Below are positions 17,593 to 26,608 of a DNA stretch of 64,000 nt, piece by piece (position 1 is the stretch's first letter; the number at the start of each line of letters is the position of its first letter). Position numbers and translations under genes: made by a program. Source of the DNA: an uncultured Clostridia bacterium (GTDB lineage Bacteria; Bacillota; Clostridia; Oscillospirales; Acutalibacteraceae); assembly GCA_944384855.1 (NCBI GenBank), contig CALWUY010000053.1, forward strand, positions 1-64,000. Reading direction: 5' to 3'. The notes beneath the pieces were generated by a model. That model was not told where the DNA came from. It made no database searches and was given only the letters and a program-made list of their open reading frames with translations.

Positions 17593-17844
17593 ATGGAGCA
17601 AAAAATCAAAAGAGATTTAAATATGGGCGCAAATCTCCGCGCTTTGAGAAACAAGTCGGGATTATCGCAAGAAAAGTTGTGCGCTGAACTTCAGCTCAGA
17701 GGTTGTGATATAGGCAGAACAACTTATGCTAAATATGAATCGGGTGAACTGAATATAAGAGCAAGTGTGATTATTTTACTTAAAAAGATATATAATTGCT
17801 CTTACGATGTTTTCTTTGCAGGATTAGAAGAAGATATTAAATAA
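17593..17844 (+). CDS. XRE-family helix-turn-helix protein
   Basis: 83 residues, consisting almost entirely of one lambda-Cro/XRE helix-turn-helix (GANLRALRNKSGLSQEKLCA ... GRTTYAKYESGE). No effector domain. GAGG precedes the ATG. It sits alone 65 bases after rsmA with no toxin-like partner beside it. Target unknown. Confidence 0.85.
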   Translation: MEQKIKRDLNMGANLRALRNKSGLSQEKLCAELQLRGCDIGRTTYAKYESGELNIRASVIILLKKIYNCSYDVFFAGLEEDIK

Positions 17845-18063
17845 TTTAAGACGTAGATGGATATTCACCTTTTTTCGCTGATATTCATTAATTTTTTGTT
17901 GGGCTTGTATTACAAAGCTGTCCCTACGTCAAAATCAAAAATTTTGCCGCCTCGGTAAATTAGGCCACTTATGAGTCAGTGTGAATTTTGCGCAAAGTAC
18001 ATAACCCACTGTGACAATTTCAAAATAAAGCGTCAGCCGTTTTTTATGCAATATTATTGTAAA
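17845..18063. other. gene-free stretch
   Basis: Between the XRE gene and the convergent hairpin no open frame with a ribosome site is visible. The only structure noted is a short inverted repeat GACGTAG/CTACGTC around 17850 and 17925. It might be a decayed gene end, but nothing supports a specific call. Confidence 0.4.
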
Positions 18064-18102
18064 AATAAAACCTACCGAAATAATCAATCGGTAGGTTTTA
18101 TT
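18064..18102. terminator. hairpin between convergent genes
   Basis: A perfect 15-bp stem, AATAAAACCTACCGA (18064-18078) with its complement at 18088-18102, and a 9-base loop. The stem base is A/T rich, so it can act for both the + strand XRE gene and the - strand glycosidase gene. Confidence 0.8.
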
Positions 18103-18146
18103 ACTTCTTTCAGTAAATTTCCCATGCAGTCTGTTTTTCTGTCACA

Positions 18147-19421
18147 CTATTCGTTTAAGAACAAAGAATTGGCGATTAAATATTTATCCTTGCAAAGATT
18201 CCAGGACGGATCTTCGGGGCCGCTTGTTGTCCTGACGATTGTTCCCAAAAATCCCTTCTCTTTAAGATAAACCATATGTTCATTTACAATCTTCCAATAA
18301 AGCTCACTCTTTTCTTCAAAGAGCAAATCGTTTGACCCGCAGTATGTGACGCCCTCACCCATAACTAAATCGGCACCGGGAACAATTTTATCGCGAATCT
18401 CTACTATTTTATCGACATTTCTTTTCATTTTTGCAAGATAACTGTCATAATTTTCGCGAAGCTCTGTTTCAAGCAAATTCTCTGCATCTTCAATTTTATC
18501 TTTTTTTATATCGCAGTAAAGTCTCATTCTCGGTATAAAGCTGTAGACTGAGCTGATATATGAAGATTTCATTTCGTCAAGTATATCATCATTGGTTATT
18601 TTCATTTCCAAATATTTTTGTATGCTTTGGGGTATTTCCGGCTCTTTAAGGTTATCTGCTACACAGCCGTGCTCGAACGCCTGATAAACATTCCATAAAT
18701 AATAGTTATGAAAATTCAATACATCAATATTTCGAGGAATCAAATCGGTTCTGATATCCGCATGAGAAACATCATACGCAACCTTGATTCCGGGATGATT
18801 GGTATGCAGCATATCAATCATTTTTTCGTGCAGAAGCCTTATTTTCTCAGCGTATTTATTCGAAGCGAACATAAGACTGAGTATCGGAGGATTATTACAC
18901 GGAATACCGTCCATCTCATTGAAAAGTTCCACGAATGCCACACAATGAGAAAGATTGTTTTCTTCCAACATATAAAGAATTTCATCTAAATCTTTTGCAA
19001 AATGGATTATTTTTTCTTCCATGCTTAACTGAAAAACAGGCTTTGTTACAGATTCTTTGAAAAACCAATATGTATGGATTACAAACCAGCTTGACAGCAC
19101 TATCTTTACATCGTATTTATCGGCGGCTTTAAAAAGTTCCAAAAGCCTTTTTCTGAAATTGATAGTACCGTTTTTCAAAACAGCATTCATCTGACGGCCG
19201 TATTTTGAAAATTTGCCGAAAATAGGATGGATTTCAAGTTCGTCTATAGGATTGCCGTTAACATCATTAAGGAGGCCTTGACCGCTTTCGAGACGGATAC
19301 AGTTGAATCCTCGGTCAACATACTCCTTCATCAAGGAATCCCAATCATGATAATAACTTCCCTCGCCTGTTTCGAAAAGTCCCCATATTGAAAATGACAT
19401 TGTAAGTTTTTGACTGGACAC
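18147..19421 (-). CDS. cytosolic TIM-barrel glycoside hydrolase (cellulase-like)
   Basis: 424 residues without a signal peptide. The layout fits a GH5/clan GH-A type barrel: GFNCIRLESGQG (early strand), VKIVLSSWFVIH, CVAFVELFNEMDG (strand 4, acid/base Glu after Asn), DVLNFHNYYLW, and GADLVMGEGVTYCG (strand 7, nucleophile Glu). The two glutamates are present, so it is probably active, but the sugar is unknown and the family number is uncertain. The start is a GTG with GAGG 8 bases before it. It follows deoD by 31 bases, suggesting a shared transcript. Confidence 0.7.
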   Translation of the reverse strand: MSSQKLTMSFSIWGLFETGEGSYYHDWDSLMKEYVDRGFNCIRLESGQGLLNDVNGNPIDELEIHPIFGKFSKYGRQMNAVLKNGTINFRKRLLELFKAADKYDVKIVLSSWFVIHTYWFFKESVTKPVFQLSMEEKIIHFAKDLDEILYMLEENNLSHCVAFVELFNEMDGIPCNNPPILSLMFASNKYAEKIRLLHEKMIDMLHTNHPGIKVAYDVSHADIRTDLIPRNIDVLNFHNYYLWNVYQAFEHGCVADNLKEPEIPQSIQKYLEMKITNDDILDEMKSSYISSVYSFIPRMRLYCDIKKDKIEDAENLLETELRENYDSYLAKMKRNVDKIVEIRDKIVPGADLVMGEGVTYCGSNDLLFEEKSELYWKIVNEHMVYLKEKGFLGTIVRTTSGPEDPSWNLCKDKYLIANSLFLNE

Positions 19422-19452
19422 AAAAATCGCCTCACTGTTTTTTGTTTATAAA

Positions 19453-20175
19453 TCAAACCGCTGTTTCAAGCGCTGTTTTTATCATATCCGTAAAAGAAAG
19501 CTCCCGCTCTTGCGGACCCAACTCCTCTCCGGTAACCAGCGAATCTGAAACGGTGCATATCGCCAAAGCCTTTTTACCTGCTCTCGCCGCGTTCATATAT
19601 AACGCAGCCGCCTCCATCTCTACCGCCAATACTCCCATTTTCCCCCATAACTTTACAGGCGAAATACCGGACTCGGCATCCGTATAGAAAACATCCGTCG
19701 ATAAAATATTCCCCACATGATAGCGTATATCGGTTTTCTTTATATAATCAACGCATTTTTCAAGCAGTGTGAAATCGGCAATAGGCGCAAAAGTACCGTT
19801 AAGCCCGTACTGTCCCGCAAAGGCTGAATCCGTACAGGCGCCCTGAGCTATGACAATATCCCTGACCTTGACGCTGTCTTTATATGAACCGGCGGAGCCA
19901 ATCCTGATAATGCTGTCAACATCAAAAAAGCTGAAAAGCTCATAAGAATAAATACCCATAGAAGCCATTCCCATACCGCTGGCCATCACCGAAACCGGCA
20001 CGCCTTTATATCTTCCCGTATAGCCCTGTACTCCTCTCACATCATTGACAAGTACGGCATCTGTAAGAAAATTTTCCGCTATAAACTTTGACCGTTTAGG
20101 ATCTCCGGGCATTAATACAGTATTTGCGAAATCTTCAGCCGCCGCGTTTATATGCGGTGTATATCCTTTATTCAT
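19453..20175 (-). CDS. deoD: purine-nucleoside phosphorylase (DeoD type)
   Basis: Splits purine nucleosides with phosphate to give base and (deoxy)ribose-1-phosphate, for salvage. 240 residues. Motifs are TPHINAAAEDFANTVLMPGD, ASGMGMASMGIYSYEL, IIRIGSAGSY, VLAVEMEAAALY (sugar-binding Met-Glu) and TVSDSLVTGEEL (catalytic Asp). The ATG at 20175 has GGAGGG 6 bases upstream; a start 8 codons earlier lacks one. Confidence 0.95.
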   Translation of the reverse strand: MNKGYTPHINAAAEDFANTVLMPGDPKRSKFIAENFLTDAVLVNDVRGVQGYTGRYKGVPVSVMASGMGMASMGIYSYELFSFFDVDSIIRIGSAGSYKDSVKVRDIVIAQGACTDSAFAGQYGLNGTFAPIADFTLLEKCVDYIKKTDIRYHVGNILSTDVFYTDAESGISPVKLWGKMGVLAVEMEAAALYMNAARAGKKALAICTVSDSLVTGEELGPQERELSFTDMIKTALETAV

Positions 20176-20253
20176 AACATACCCTCCAGTATATATCATT
20201 TTTTCAGGTTTTACATATAATAATATTGAAACATATTTTTTGGAGTGTTAACC

Positions 20254-20655
20254 TTGGAATACTTTAAACCTATGCATATTAAGAATGACAATGATTTACA
20301 GATATATGAAAACTACCTTAAAGAAAATTATTCCTCAAATAATACCGCCGAATCCGAAAAATTAACCGAATATCAAAAACCGGAAGTCATTGTTGAACAG
20401 GTTCATGTACCTAAAACACTTTCCAGTCCGGTATTCTCCAACGGATATCTGCGCAAAAACCAGGGAAAGCTTGTGAAAGTAGAGTCTTTAATCGGAAATA
20501 TGCTGGATACAAAAATCGGTATACTGCTTGATGTCGGCGCCGATTATATAGCCATAAAATTATATAAAAGCTGCTGCAGTATGCTGATTCCTACCGGTTC
20601 CGTAAAATATATAACAATAATTCACGATAATGATATCCGCAAAACGGCTACTTAA
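20254..20655 (+). CDS. GerQ-like small protein (possible spore coat component)
   Basis: About 133 residues from a TTG at 20254, which has GGAG 8 bases upstream. The GTG at 20245 overlaps that ribosome site and is less likely. The N-terminal half is polar and probably disordered. The C-terminal half (from LRKNQGKLVKVESLIGNMLD to VKYITIIHD) resembles the C-terminal domain of GerQ/coat proteins, where a short beta-rich domain reports on a crust or coat role. No signal or membrane segment. It diverges from deoD. Assignment is by resemblance only. Confidence 0.5.
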   Translation: MEYFKPMHIKNDNDLQIYENYLKENYSSNNTAESEKLTEYQKPEVIVEQVHVPKTLSSPVFSNGYLRKNQGKLVKVESLIGNMLDTKIGILLDVGADYIAIKLYKSCCSMLIPTGSVKYITIIHDNDIRKTAT

Positions 20656-20671
20656 AATCCGTAGCCGTTTT
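20641..20671 (+). terminator. terminator enclosing the stop codon of the GerQ-like gene
   Basis: AAAACGGCTAC and GTAGCCGTTTT form an 11-bp stem with a 9-base loop. The TAA stop (20653-20655) lies in the loop, so the last codons make the 5' arm. It may also serve the convergent aro operon, although the T-run on that side is only four bases. Confidence 0.82.
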
Positions 20672-20739
20672 ATTATATATAATATACTAATATACTGCAA
20701 TATTGTAAAATTACAAACAAAAATTGTATGCAAAAATTA

Positions 20740-21771
20740 TCATTCTATTGTATCGGCCAATTTTAAAATCAAATTGTGTGTTTTTTCCCACCCCAGACAC
20801 GGGTCGGTAATGGATTTTCCGTAAGTATGTTCGCTTACTTTCTGTGCACCGTCTTCTATATAGCTTTCTATCATAAGACCTTTTACCATATTTTTTATAT
20901 CCCGGTTGTGATTGCAGCTGTATATTACATCCTTTGCTATACGAACCTGCTCAAGATACTGTTTTCCGGAATTCGCGTGATTGGTATCTACAACAACCGA
21001 AGGATTTGCGAGGTTGGTTTCAGCGTACAGGCTGTGCAGTTTTACAAGATCTTCATAATGATAGTTAGAAGCGCTCTTTCCGGCATAATCTATGTAACCT
21101 CTGAGTATCGCATGTGCTAAAGGATTACCCTTGCTCTTTACTTCCCAGCCTCTGTATATAAAAGTATGACCGTGCTGAGCGGCGGTTATCGCGTTCATCA
21201 TAATATGCAGATCACCGCTGGTAGGATTTTTCATCCCTACCGGCACATCAATTCCGCTGGCGGTAAGGCGATGCTGCTGGTTCTCAACAGAACGCGCTCC
21301 CACGGCCACGTAAGCTAACAAGTCAGATAAATATCTGTAATTATCCGGATACAGCATTTCGTCGGCGCAGGTAAATCCGTAATCCCTGAGTGCGCTCATA
21401 TGCAGATCCCTTATCGCAAGTATTCCTTTAAGCATATCCGGATTTTCGTTCGGGTCGGGCTGATGAAGCATACCCTTATATCCGGCGCCTGTCGTTCGGG
21501 GTTTATTAGTGTAAACACGCGGTATGATATAAAATTTATCTTTAACTTCATCCTGCAAATTACGCAGTCTTCCTACATAATCGAGTACAGCCTCGCGGTT
21601 GTCCGCAGAACACGGTCCGATAATAAGCAGCAGCTTATCGCTTCGCCCCATAAAAATATCTTTTATATCACAGTCACGCTGTTCTTTGATTTTTTGCAGT
21701 TGCTCTGTCAACGGATATCTGTTTTTTATTTGTTGCGGAATTTGCAGTTTTCGTAAAAATTCTAAGTTCAT
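20740..21771 (-). CDS. aroF: 3-deoxy-7-phosphoheptulonate synthase (type I DAHP synthase)
   Basis: Condenses phosphoenolpyruvate and erythrose-4-phosphate, the committed step of the shikimate pathway. 343 residues, the E. coli AroF/G/H (type I-alpha) form. Motifs are LLLIIGPCSADNREAVLDYV, IPRVYTNKPRTTGAGYKG, GARSVENQQHR, PVGMKNPTSGD and VVVDTNHANSGKQ. The core ends at the usual length with no fused chorismate mutase. It is the last gene of the nine-gene aromatic operon, 9 bases after tyrA, with GGAG before the ATG. The symbol aroF is a guess among the three paralogue names. Confidence 0.93.
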   Translation of the reverse strand: MNLEFLRKLQIPQQIKNRYPLTEQLQKIKEQRDCDIKDIFMGRSDKLLLIIGPCSADNREAVLDYVGRLRNLQDEVKDKFYIIPRVYTNKPRTTGAGYKGMLHQPDPNENPDMLKGILAIRDLHMSALRDYGFTCADEMLYPDNYRYLSDLLAYVAVGARSVENQQHRLTASGIDVPVGMKNPTSGDLHIMMNAITAAQHGHTFIYRGWEVKSKGNPLAHAILRGYIDYAGKSASNYHYEDLVKLHSLYAETNLANPSVVVDTNHANSGKQYLEQVRIAKDVIYSCNHNRDIKNMVKGLMIESYIEDGAQKVSEHTYGKSITDPCLGWEKTHNLILKLADTIE

Positions 21772-21780
21772 TTTCGTCTC

Positions 21781-22635
21781 CTATTTGTCAAATCTTTTGC
21801 GGCGTTCGGTTGAAACCTTCATCATCTTACGCATACCGTCGCGGTCATCATTTTTTATTTTATCGTACAGTTCGGTAAAAGATGATAAAAATTTATCCAT
21901 TTCATTAAGCAGTGCGGTTTTATTGCTTAAAAACAGCTCGCTCCACATTTCATCGTTTATTCTGGCAATTCTTGTGAGATCCCTGAAAGAATCTCCCGTG
22001 TAATGCTCGAGACCCGGAGTATTATTGCAGCACATAAGCGATACCGCAAGGCAATGTGTCAGCTGAGACAAAAAAGCAATCATATCATCATGTTCTTCCA
22101 CAGTCAGTTCAGCTATAAATTTAAACCCGAGAATTTCACCTATATTTCTGCAAAGCTCAATCGCTTCCGGAGTATTTTTTTCGGTCGGAACCACAATATA
22201 GTTGGCATCAAGAAAAATGCTCTCGTCACTGTTTTCGACTCCGCTTACTTCTCTGCCGGCCATTGGATGAGCCGCGATAAATTCAACATCATCACGTAAC
22301 ATATCCTGTATTTTGTAAACTATCGCTCCCTTCACGCCGGTAACATCGGTAATTACAGCTCCGCTTTTGAAATACTTCTGATTTTCTTTGATCCAATCAA
22401 CAAATATATGGGGATACAGCGCAAAAATAACTATGTCCGCAGACGCTATCATTTCACTGTCAATTTCGGTGGTACCGCGGTCGATAATTCCGTTTTTTAA
22501 TGCATAGTCAACTGATGACTGTTCTTTCGTAATCGCATTTACCTCAAAACCCAATTTTTTAAGTCCCTTGGCATAACTTCCGCCTAACAGTCCCAATCCT
22601 ACAATTAATATATTTACGTTCTTTATAAGTTTCAT
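21781..22635 (-). CDS. tyrA: prephenate dehydrogenase
   Basis: Oxidatively decarboxylates prephenate to 4-hydroxyphenylpyruvate for tyrosine. 284 residues, monofunctional. The N-terminal NAD-binding fold is NILIVGLGLLGGSYAKGLKK. Further motifs are DVTGVKGAIV, AAHPMAGREVSGVENS and FLSQLTHCLAVSL. No ACT domain follows, so feedback control through one is unlikely. It overlaps the aroA stop by 4 bases. Confidence 0.94.
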   Translation of the reverse strand: MKLIKNVNILIVGLGLLGGSYAKGLKKLGFEVNAITKEQSSVDYALKNGIIDRGTTEIDSEMIASADIVIFALYPHIFVDWIKENQKYFKSGAVITDVTGVKGAIVYKIQDMLRDDVEFIAAHPMAGREVSGVENSDESIFLDANYIVVPTEKNTPEAIELCRNIGEILGFKFIAELTVEEHDDMIAFLSQLTHCLAVSLMCCNNTPGLEHYTGDSFRDLTRIARINDEMWSELFLSNKTALLNEMDKFLSSFTELYDKIKNDDRDGMRKMMKVSTERRKRFDK

Positions 22636-23843
22636 TCGTTAATCACCTTGAGCTTTATACCTAATCCGGCTATTTTTTCAAAAAAATCCGGAAAACTTTT
22701 ATTTACCGCCTCGGCGCCCGATATTGTGCCGCCCGTAGCGCTTGCGAGCACAGCGAGTGCCATAACTATCCTATGATCGTTATGACCGTAAAGAATACTG
22801 TTTGGAGCTTTTAATTTGCATTTATTTACAGTAATACGGTTTTCTTCTGTTTTTACACCGCATCCGAATTTCTCAAGTTCCTCTTTCATAGCCTGTCCAC
22901 GGTCGCTTTCCTTGATTTTTAGCCGCCTGATACCCGTAAAAACCGCACCGTTATACAGAGCCGCAACCGCCATCAATACAGGTGCCAAATCCGGACAGTC
23001 CGTCAAATCAATCACCGGACAGCCTGCCTGCAATGCGGAAAAATGCTGTTTGTATATACTGTCTCCCTGAGCAGTATTTTTTGACAATCCCCTGACTGCA
23101 ACATTTCCGCCTGTCAAATTAAAAGCATCCAGAAACGCGGCGTTTGAATAATCACCTTCTACTCTGATAACCCGGTTTTTGCACCGCTGATTACCTTTTA
23201 TATAAATTGTGCGCTCATCTTCGCGGCTTGCCCTCACACCGAACTTACCTAACGCTTTTACCGTCATTGTCAGATACGGCGCACTTTCTATATTTCCGAT
23301 AATTTCTATCCTGCTGTCTCCCTCCGCCTGCGACAACGCAAACATAAGTCCGCTTATAAACTGGCTTGAAATATCTCCCTGTACTTTATAAATTCCGCTT
23401 GAAAGCATACCTTTTACTGTTATACTGTTGCTTTCTTTCTTGAATTTCAATCCCTGCGCGAGACAAATCTGTTCGTATACATAAAGCGATCTTTGAAACA
23501 GACGCTCACTGCCTCTTAAAGTAATATCTGTACCGAACATAAGACAAAGAGGTATTAAAAACCTGAGCGTGCTGCCGCTTTCATTACAATCTATAACCGT
23601 AGAAATCGGATTTCCTGTAAAATCAATTCCTCCGGCTGTGACGGTATCTGCGGTTATTTCAATTTTTGCACCTAATGCCTTCAATCCGTTCAGCGTAGCT
23701 TCTATATCTTTTGAAAAACTTATACCGCCTATTTCGCTCCGCTGTGAAAGCCCCGCGCAAATCAAGTATCTGTGTGACATACTTTTGGACGGCGGTGCGT
23801 TTACTCTGCCGCACGCCGTGCTTTTTTCAATAGTAACTGTCAT
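22632..23843 (-). CDS. aroA: 3-phosphoshikimate 1-carboxyvinyltransferase (EPSP synthase)
   Basis: Transfers enolpyruvyl from PEP to shikimate-3-phosphate. 403 residues. Motifs are NAPPSKSMSHRYLICAGLS (phosphate/PEP binding), CNESGSTLRFLIPLCL, GDISSQFISGLMFALS, GDYSNAAFLDAF and IKESDRGQAMKEEL. It overlaps the aroQ stop by one base and tyrA by 4. Confidence 0.95.
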   Translation of the reverse strand: MTVTIEKSTACGRVNAPPSKSMSHRYLICAGLSQRSEIGGISFSKDIEATLNGLKALGAKIEITADTVTAGGIDFTGNPISTVIDCNESGSTLRFLIPLCLMFGTDITLRGSERLFQRSLYVYEQICLAQGLKFKKESNSITVKGMLSSGIYKVQGDISSQFISGLMFALSQAEGDSRIEIIGNIESAPYLTMTVKALGKFGVRASREDERTIYIKGNQRCKNRVIRVEGDYSNAAFLDAFNLTGGNVAVRGLSKNTAQGDSIYKQHFSALQAGCPVIDLTDCPDLAPVLMAVAALYNGAVFTGIRRLKIKESDRGQAMKEELEKFGCGVKTEENRITVNKCKLKAPNSILYGHNDHRIVMALAVLASATGGTISGAEAVNKSFPDFFEKIAGLGIKLKVINE

Positions 23844-24283
23844 TATTTACTGTCCCCGCAATAATTAATTAAAAAGTCCATCGCTTCGGTGTACCCTTTA
23901 ATACCGTGACCTGAGATCGTCTTTACGCAGGCGGCGCGTATGTAGCTTATCTGTCTGAAATCTTCCCGCTTTGAGACATCCGATATATGTACTTCCACGG
24001 TAGGTACACAAACCGCCTTAACCGCATCAAGCAGGGCTACGCTTGTATGGGTATAGGCTGCCGGATTAATAATTATACCCTCAAACTTATCAATGGCCTG
24101 CTGAATCTTATCAACCAGATCGCCCTCATGATTTGACTGATATATTTCCACCTCAACACCGGCTTTTTCGGCGTGTGATTTTATGCTTTCACACAGGGAT
24201 GAATAATCCTCTCTGCCGTAAATATCAGGTTCTCTTATCCCCAGCATATTTATATTAGGTCCGTTCAACACCAAAAACTTCAT
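23843..24283 (-). CDS. aroQ: type II 3-dehydroquinate dehydratase
   Basis: Dehydrates 3-dehydroquinate in the third shikimate step; the dodecameric, trans-dehydrating form. 146 residues. Start VLNGPNINMLGIREPDIYG (catalytic Tyr after Ile). Also EVEIYQSNHEGDLVDKIQQA, GIIINPAAYTHTSVALLDA (active-site Asn and His) and VEVHISDVSKREDFRQISY. Its N-terminus overlaps the end of the aroE-aroK fusion by 29 bases. Confidence 0.96.
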   Translation of the reverse strand: MKFLVLNGPNINMLGIREPDIYGREDYSSLCESIKSHAEKAGVEVEIYQSNHEGDLVDKIQQAIDKFEGIIINPAAYTHTSVALLDAVKAVCVPTVEVHISDVSKREDFRQISYIRAACVKTISGHGIKGYTEAMDFLINYCGDSK

Positions 24284-25517
24284 TTAAAAATCCCTCTTCG
24301 GCCTTTTTTATATTTGTTTCCAGATCATATTCCGCATTTATTCTTACGTCACAGGCGGAAACATAACGGTCATACCGTTCGTTATATCTCTTTTTCAGCA
24401 ATTCCCTGCTGCTTGAAAGCGGACGATCATCAGTTGAAATCAGCTGCTCTAAAGGCCGATCAATAAAAATCACCGTTCCGTTTTCTTTCAGCAGATGAAT
24501 ATTTTTAGAATTCAAAACCGCTCCGCCGCCCGTGGCAATAACACAGTTTTGCTTAGGCGAAATTTTTGCGATTACCTCGCTTTCAATTTCACGGAATGCG
24601 GACTCTCCGTATTTGTCGAAAAAATCGGATATACTCATATTGATAGCTTTAATGATTTCCTCATCCGTATCGATAAACTCTTTAGAAAGGCTTTCAGAAA
24701 GCGATTTTCCTATGGTAGTTTTTCCGCAGCTGGGCATACCTATAAGCACAGCATTTTTTTTATCTTTTAATATTTTTTTGTAAATTCGGTCTACTTCAGC
24801 CGCCTTAACTTCAGCACCTATAAATTTTTCCACTGCAAATGCAGCCTGGGAAATCAGCATATAAAGTCCTCCGGCAGCTTTTACCGAATTCTCTTTAGCC
24901 GAGACTACAAGCGACGAGTTAATCGGATTATACACAGCGTCTATAACACCGCAAAGCTTCGGAAAACGTATTATATCAACTGCTTCTCCGTCAATGTTCG
25001 GATACATACCGCAGGGAGTGGTATTGATAATTATTTCAGCGTCAGCATATCGGCTGTATGCTTCTTCATAAGTTATAAGTCCCGGAGTTTTTCTTCTCGA
25101 AACCCTCAAAACCTCTGCCGCGTTCATACTTTCAGCTACGGCAAAAGCAGTTTCAGATGTGCCGCCGCTTCCCAAAATCAAAACCTTTTTCCCCGAAAGC
25201 GAAATATTTTCACGGTTTATCAGATCAGACATTCCGAAAAAATCAGTATTATACCCGTAAAGCCTGCCGTTTCTGTTTACTATGGTGTTTACCGCGCCTA
25301 TTTTTTTAGCTATGCCGTCAATTTTATATAAATAAGGTATTACGGCTTTTTTATACGGAATTGTTACGTTTATCGCCTTGAAATCTGCCTTCTGCATAAA
25401 TCCGGGTAAATCTTGGGGCGAAATCTCCAATAACTCGTAATCGTAATCTGCCAATTCATTATGTATGATTTTTGAAAAACTGTGTCCTAATTTTTCGCCT
25501 ATACAACCGTAATCCAT
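24255..25517 (-). CDS. aroE: fused shikimate dehydrogenase - shikimate kinase
   Basis: 420 residues joining two consecutive shikimate-pathway enzymes. Residues 1 to about 250 are AroE: GEKLGHSFSKIIHNEL, INVTIPYKKAVIPYL (catalytic Lys), GAVNTIVNRNGRLYGYNTD (NTD) and KVLILGSGGTSETAFAVAE. From about residue 257 it is AroK: AVLIGMPSCGKTTIGKSL (Walker A), DTDEEI, GESAFREIESEVI, IATGGGAVL and DDRPLSS. The frame is continuous, with no frameshift at the junction, so this is a true fusion. Its start overlaps the aroC stop by one base (TAATG). Confidence 0.93.
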   Translation of the reverse strand: MDYGCIGEKLGHSFSKIIHNELADYDYELLEISPQDLPGFMQKADFKAINVTIPYKKAVIPYLYKIDGIAKKIGAVNTIVNRNGRLYGYNTDFFGMSDLINRENISLSGKKVLILGSGGTSETAFAVAESMNAAEVLRVSRRKTPGLITYEEAYSRYADAEIIINTTPCGMYPNIDGEAVDIIRFPKLCGVIDAVYNPINSSLVVSAKENSVKAAGGLYMLISQAAFAVEKFIGAEVKAAEVDRIYKKILKDKKNAVLIGMPSCGKTTIGKSLSESLSKEFIDTDEEIIKAINMSISDFFDKYGESAFREIESEVIAKISPKQNCVIATGGGAVLNSKNIHLLKENGTVIFIDRPLEQLISTDDRPLSSSRELLKKRYNERYDRYVSACDVRINAEYDLETNIKKAEEGFLNEVFGVERT

Positions 25518-26608
25518 TATCTAACCAACCAATCCGTACCGTATCTTCCTGTCAATATATCGCAAAGCACCAATGCCGTAATGCTGTCAACAACCACGCG
25601 CGCTCTGTGAACAATGGCGGGATCATGTCTGCCTCCTGCAGTAAACTCAATATTTTCATTCGTTTCTATATCAATAGTATGCTGAGATTTATGTATTGTA
25701 GGCGTAGGTTTTACTGCACAGCGGAAAATTATCGGCATACCGTTTGTTATACCGCCGTTTATACCGCCGTTATTATTGGTTTTAGTGCGTACCTTTTGAC
25801 CGTCATAATAAAACTCATCGTTTGCCTGACTGCCGTACATACCGGCGATTGAAAAGCCTGCTCCGAATTCTACTCCTTTAACGGCAGGCACCGAGAATAA
25901 AGCGTGTGAAAGCATGCTCTCTACCGTGTCAAACCACGGTTCACCCACTCCTGCAGGCATACCTATTACTGCTGTCTCAAGAACACCACCTACGCTGTCA
26001 CCGTCGGACTTTGCGGCAACTATCGCCTTTTTCATCTCTTCGGCGGCAGAATCGTTTAATGCCGCAAACTGCTTTGTATTCAGCGCGGCAATATCCTGTT
26101 CGTAATTCTTAAACTCCGAATCACCTATGCCGGCGCACTGCGAAATATGCGTGCCGATTAAAATTCCTTTGCTTTTAAGAGCGGAAACCGCCACTGCTCC
26201 AGCCGCAACCAAAGCGGCAGTAATCCTTCCGCTGAAATGTCCTCCTCCGCGGTAATCGGCAAACCCGTTATATTTTGCTATAGCAGTAAAATCGGCGTGA
26301 CCCGGACGCATTTTATTCTTTATTTCGCTGTAATCCTTAGATTTTGTATCTTCATTCGGTATAATGATGCAAATAGGAGTGCCCGTAGTGAAACCGTTGA
26401 AAACTCCGCTGAGTATTGTAAAATTATCAGACTCTGTCCTCGGAGTAGAAATTTGACCGACCGGCTTGCGCAAATCAAGCTGATAACGGATAAAATCCTC
26501 ATCGACCTTGATTCCCGGCGCCATACCGTCAATTACCGCGCCAATTGCGCTGCCGTGGCTTTCACCGAAAAGCGTTACGGTTACATTGTTCCCTAAAATA
26601 TTTTTCAA
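25517..26608 (-). CDS. aroC: chorismate synthase
   Basis: Makes chorismate from EPSP, with reduced flavin. 363 residues. Motifs are GESHGSAIGAVIDGMAPGI, DFRGGGHFSGR-type segment (read as YRGGGHFSGRITAALVAAGA), MPAGVGEPWFDTVES, KGVEFGAGF, NNNGGINGGITNGMPIIFR and GGRHDPAIVHRARVVVD. Starts inside the last codons of aroB (4-base overlap). Confidence 0.96.
   Translation of the reverse strand: MKNILGNNVTVTLFGESHGSAIGAVIDGMAPGIKVDEDFIRYQLDLRKPVGQISTPRTESDNFTILSGVFNGFTTGTPICIIIPNEDTKSKDYSEIKNKMRPGHADFTAIAKYNGFADYRGGGHFSGRITAALVAAGAVAVSALKSKGILIGTHISQCAGIGDSEFKNYEQDIAALNTKQFAALNDSAAEEMKKAIVAAKSDGDSVGGVLETAVIGMPAGVGEPWFDTVESMLSHALFSVPAVKGVEFGAGFSIAGMYGSQANDEFYYDGQKVRTKTNNNGGINGGITNGMPIIFRCAVKPTPTIHKSQHTIDIETNENIEFTAGGRHDPAIVHRARVVVDSITALVLCDILTGRYGTDWLVR

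Noticed and set aside
17845-18063. Decayed toxin or antitoxin partner beside the XRE gene
   Set aside because: No frame with ribosome site and no recognisable family; only a short inverted repeat.
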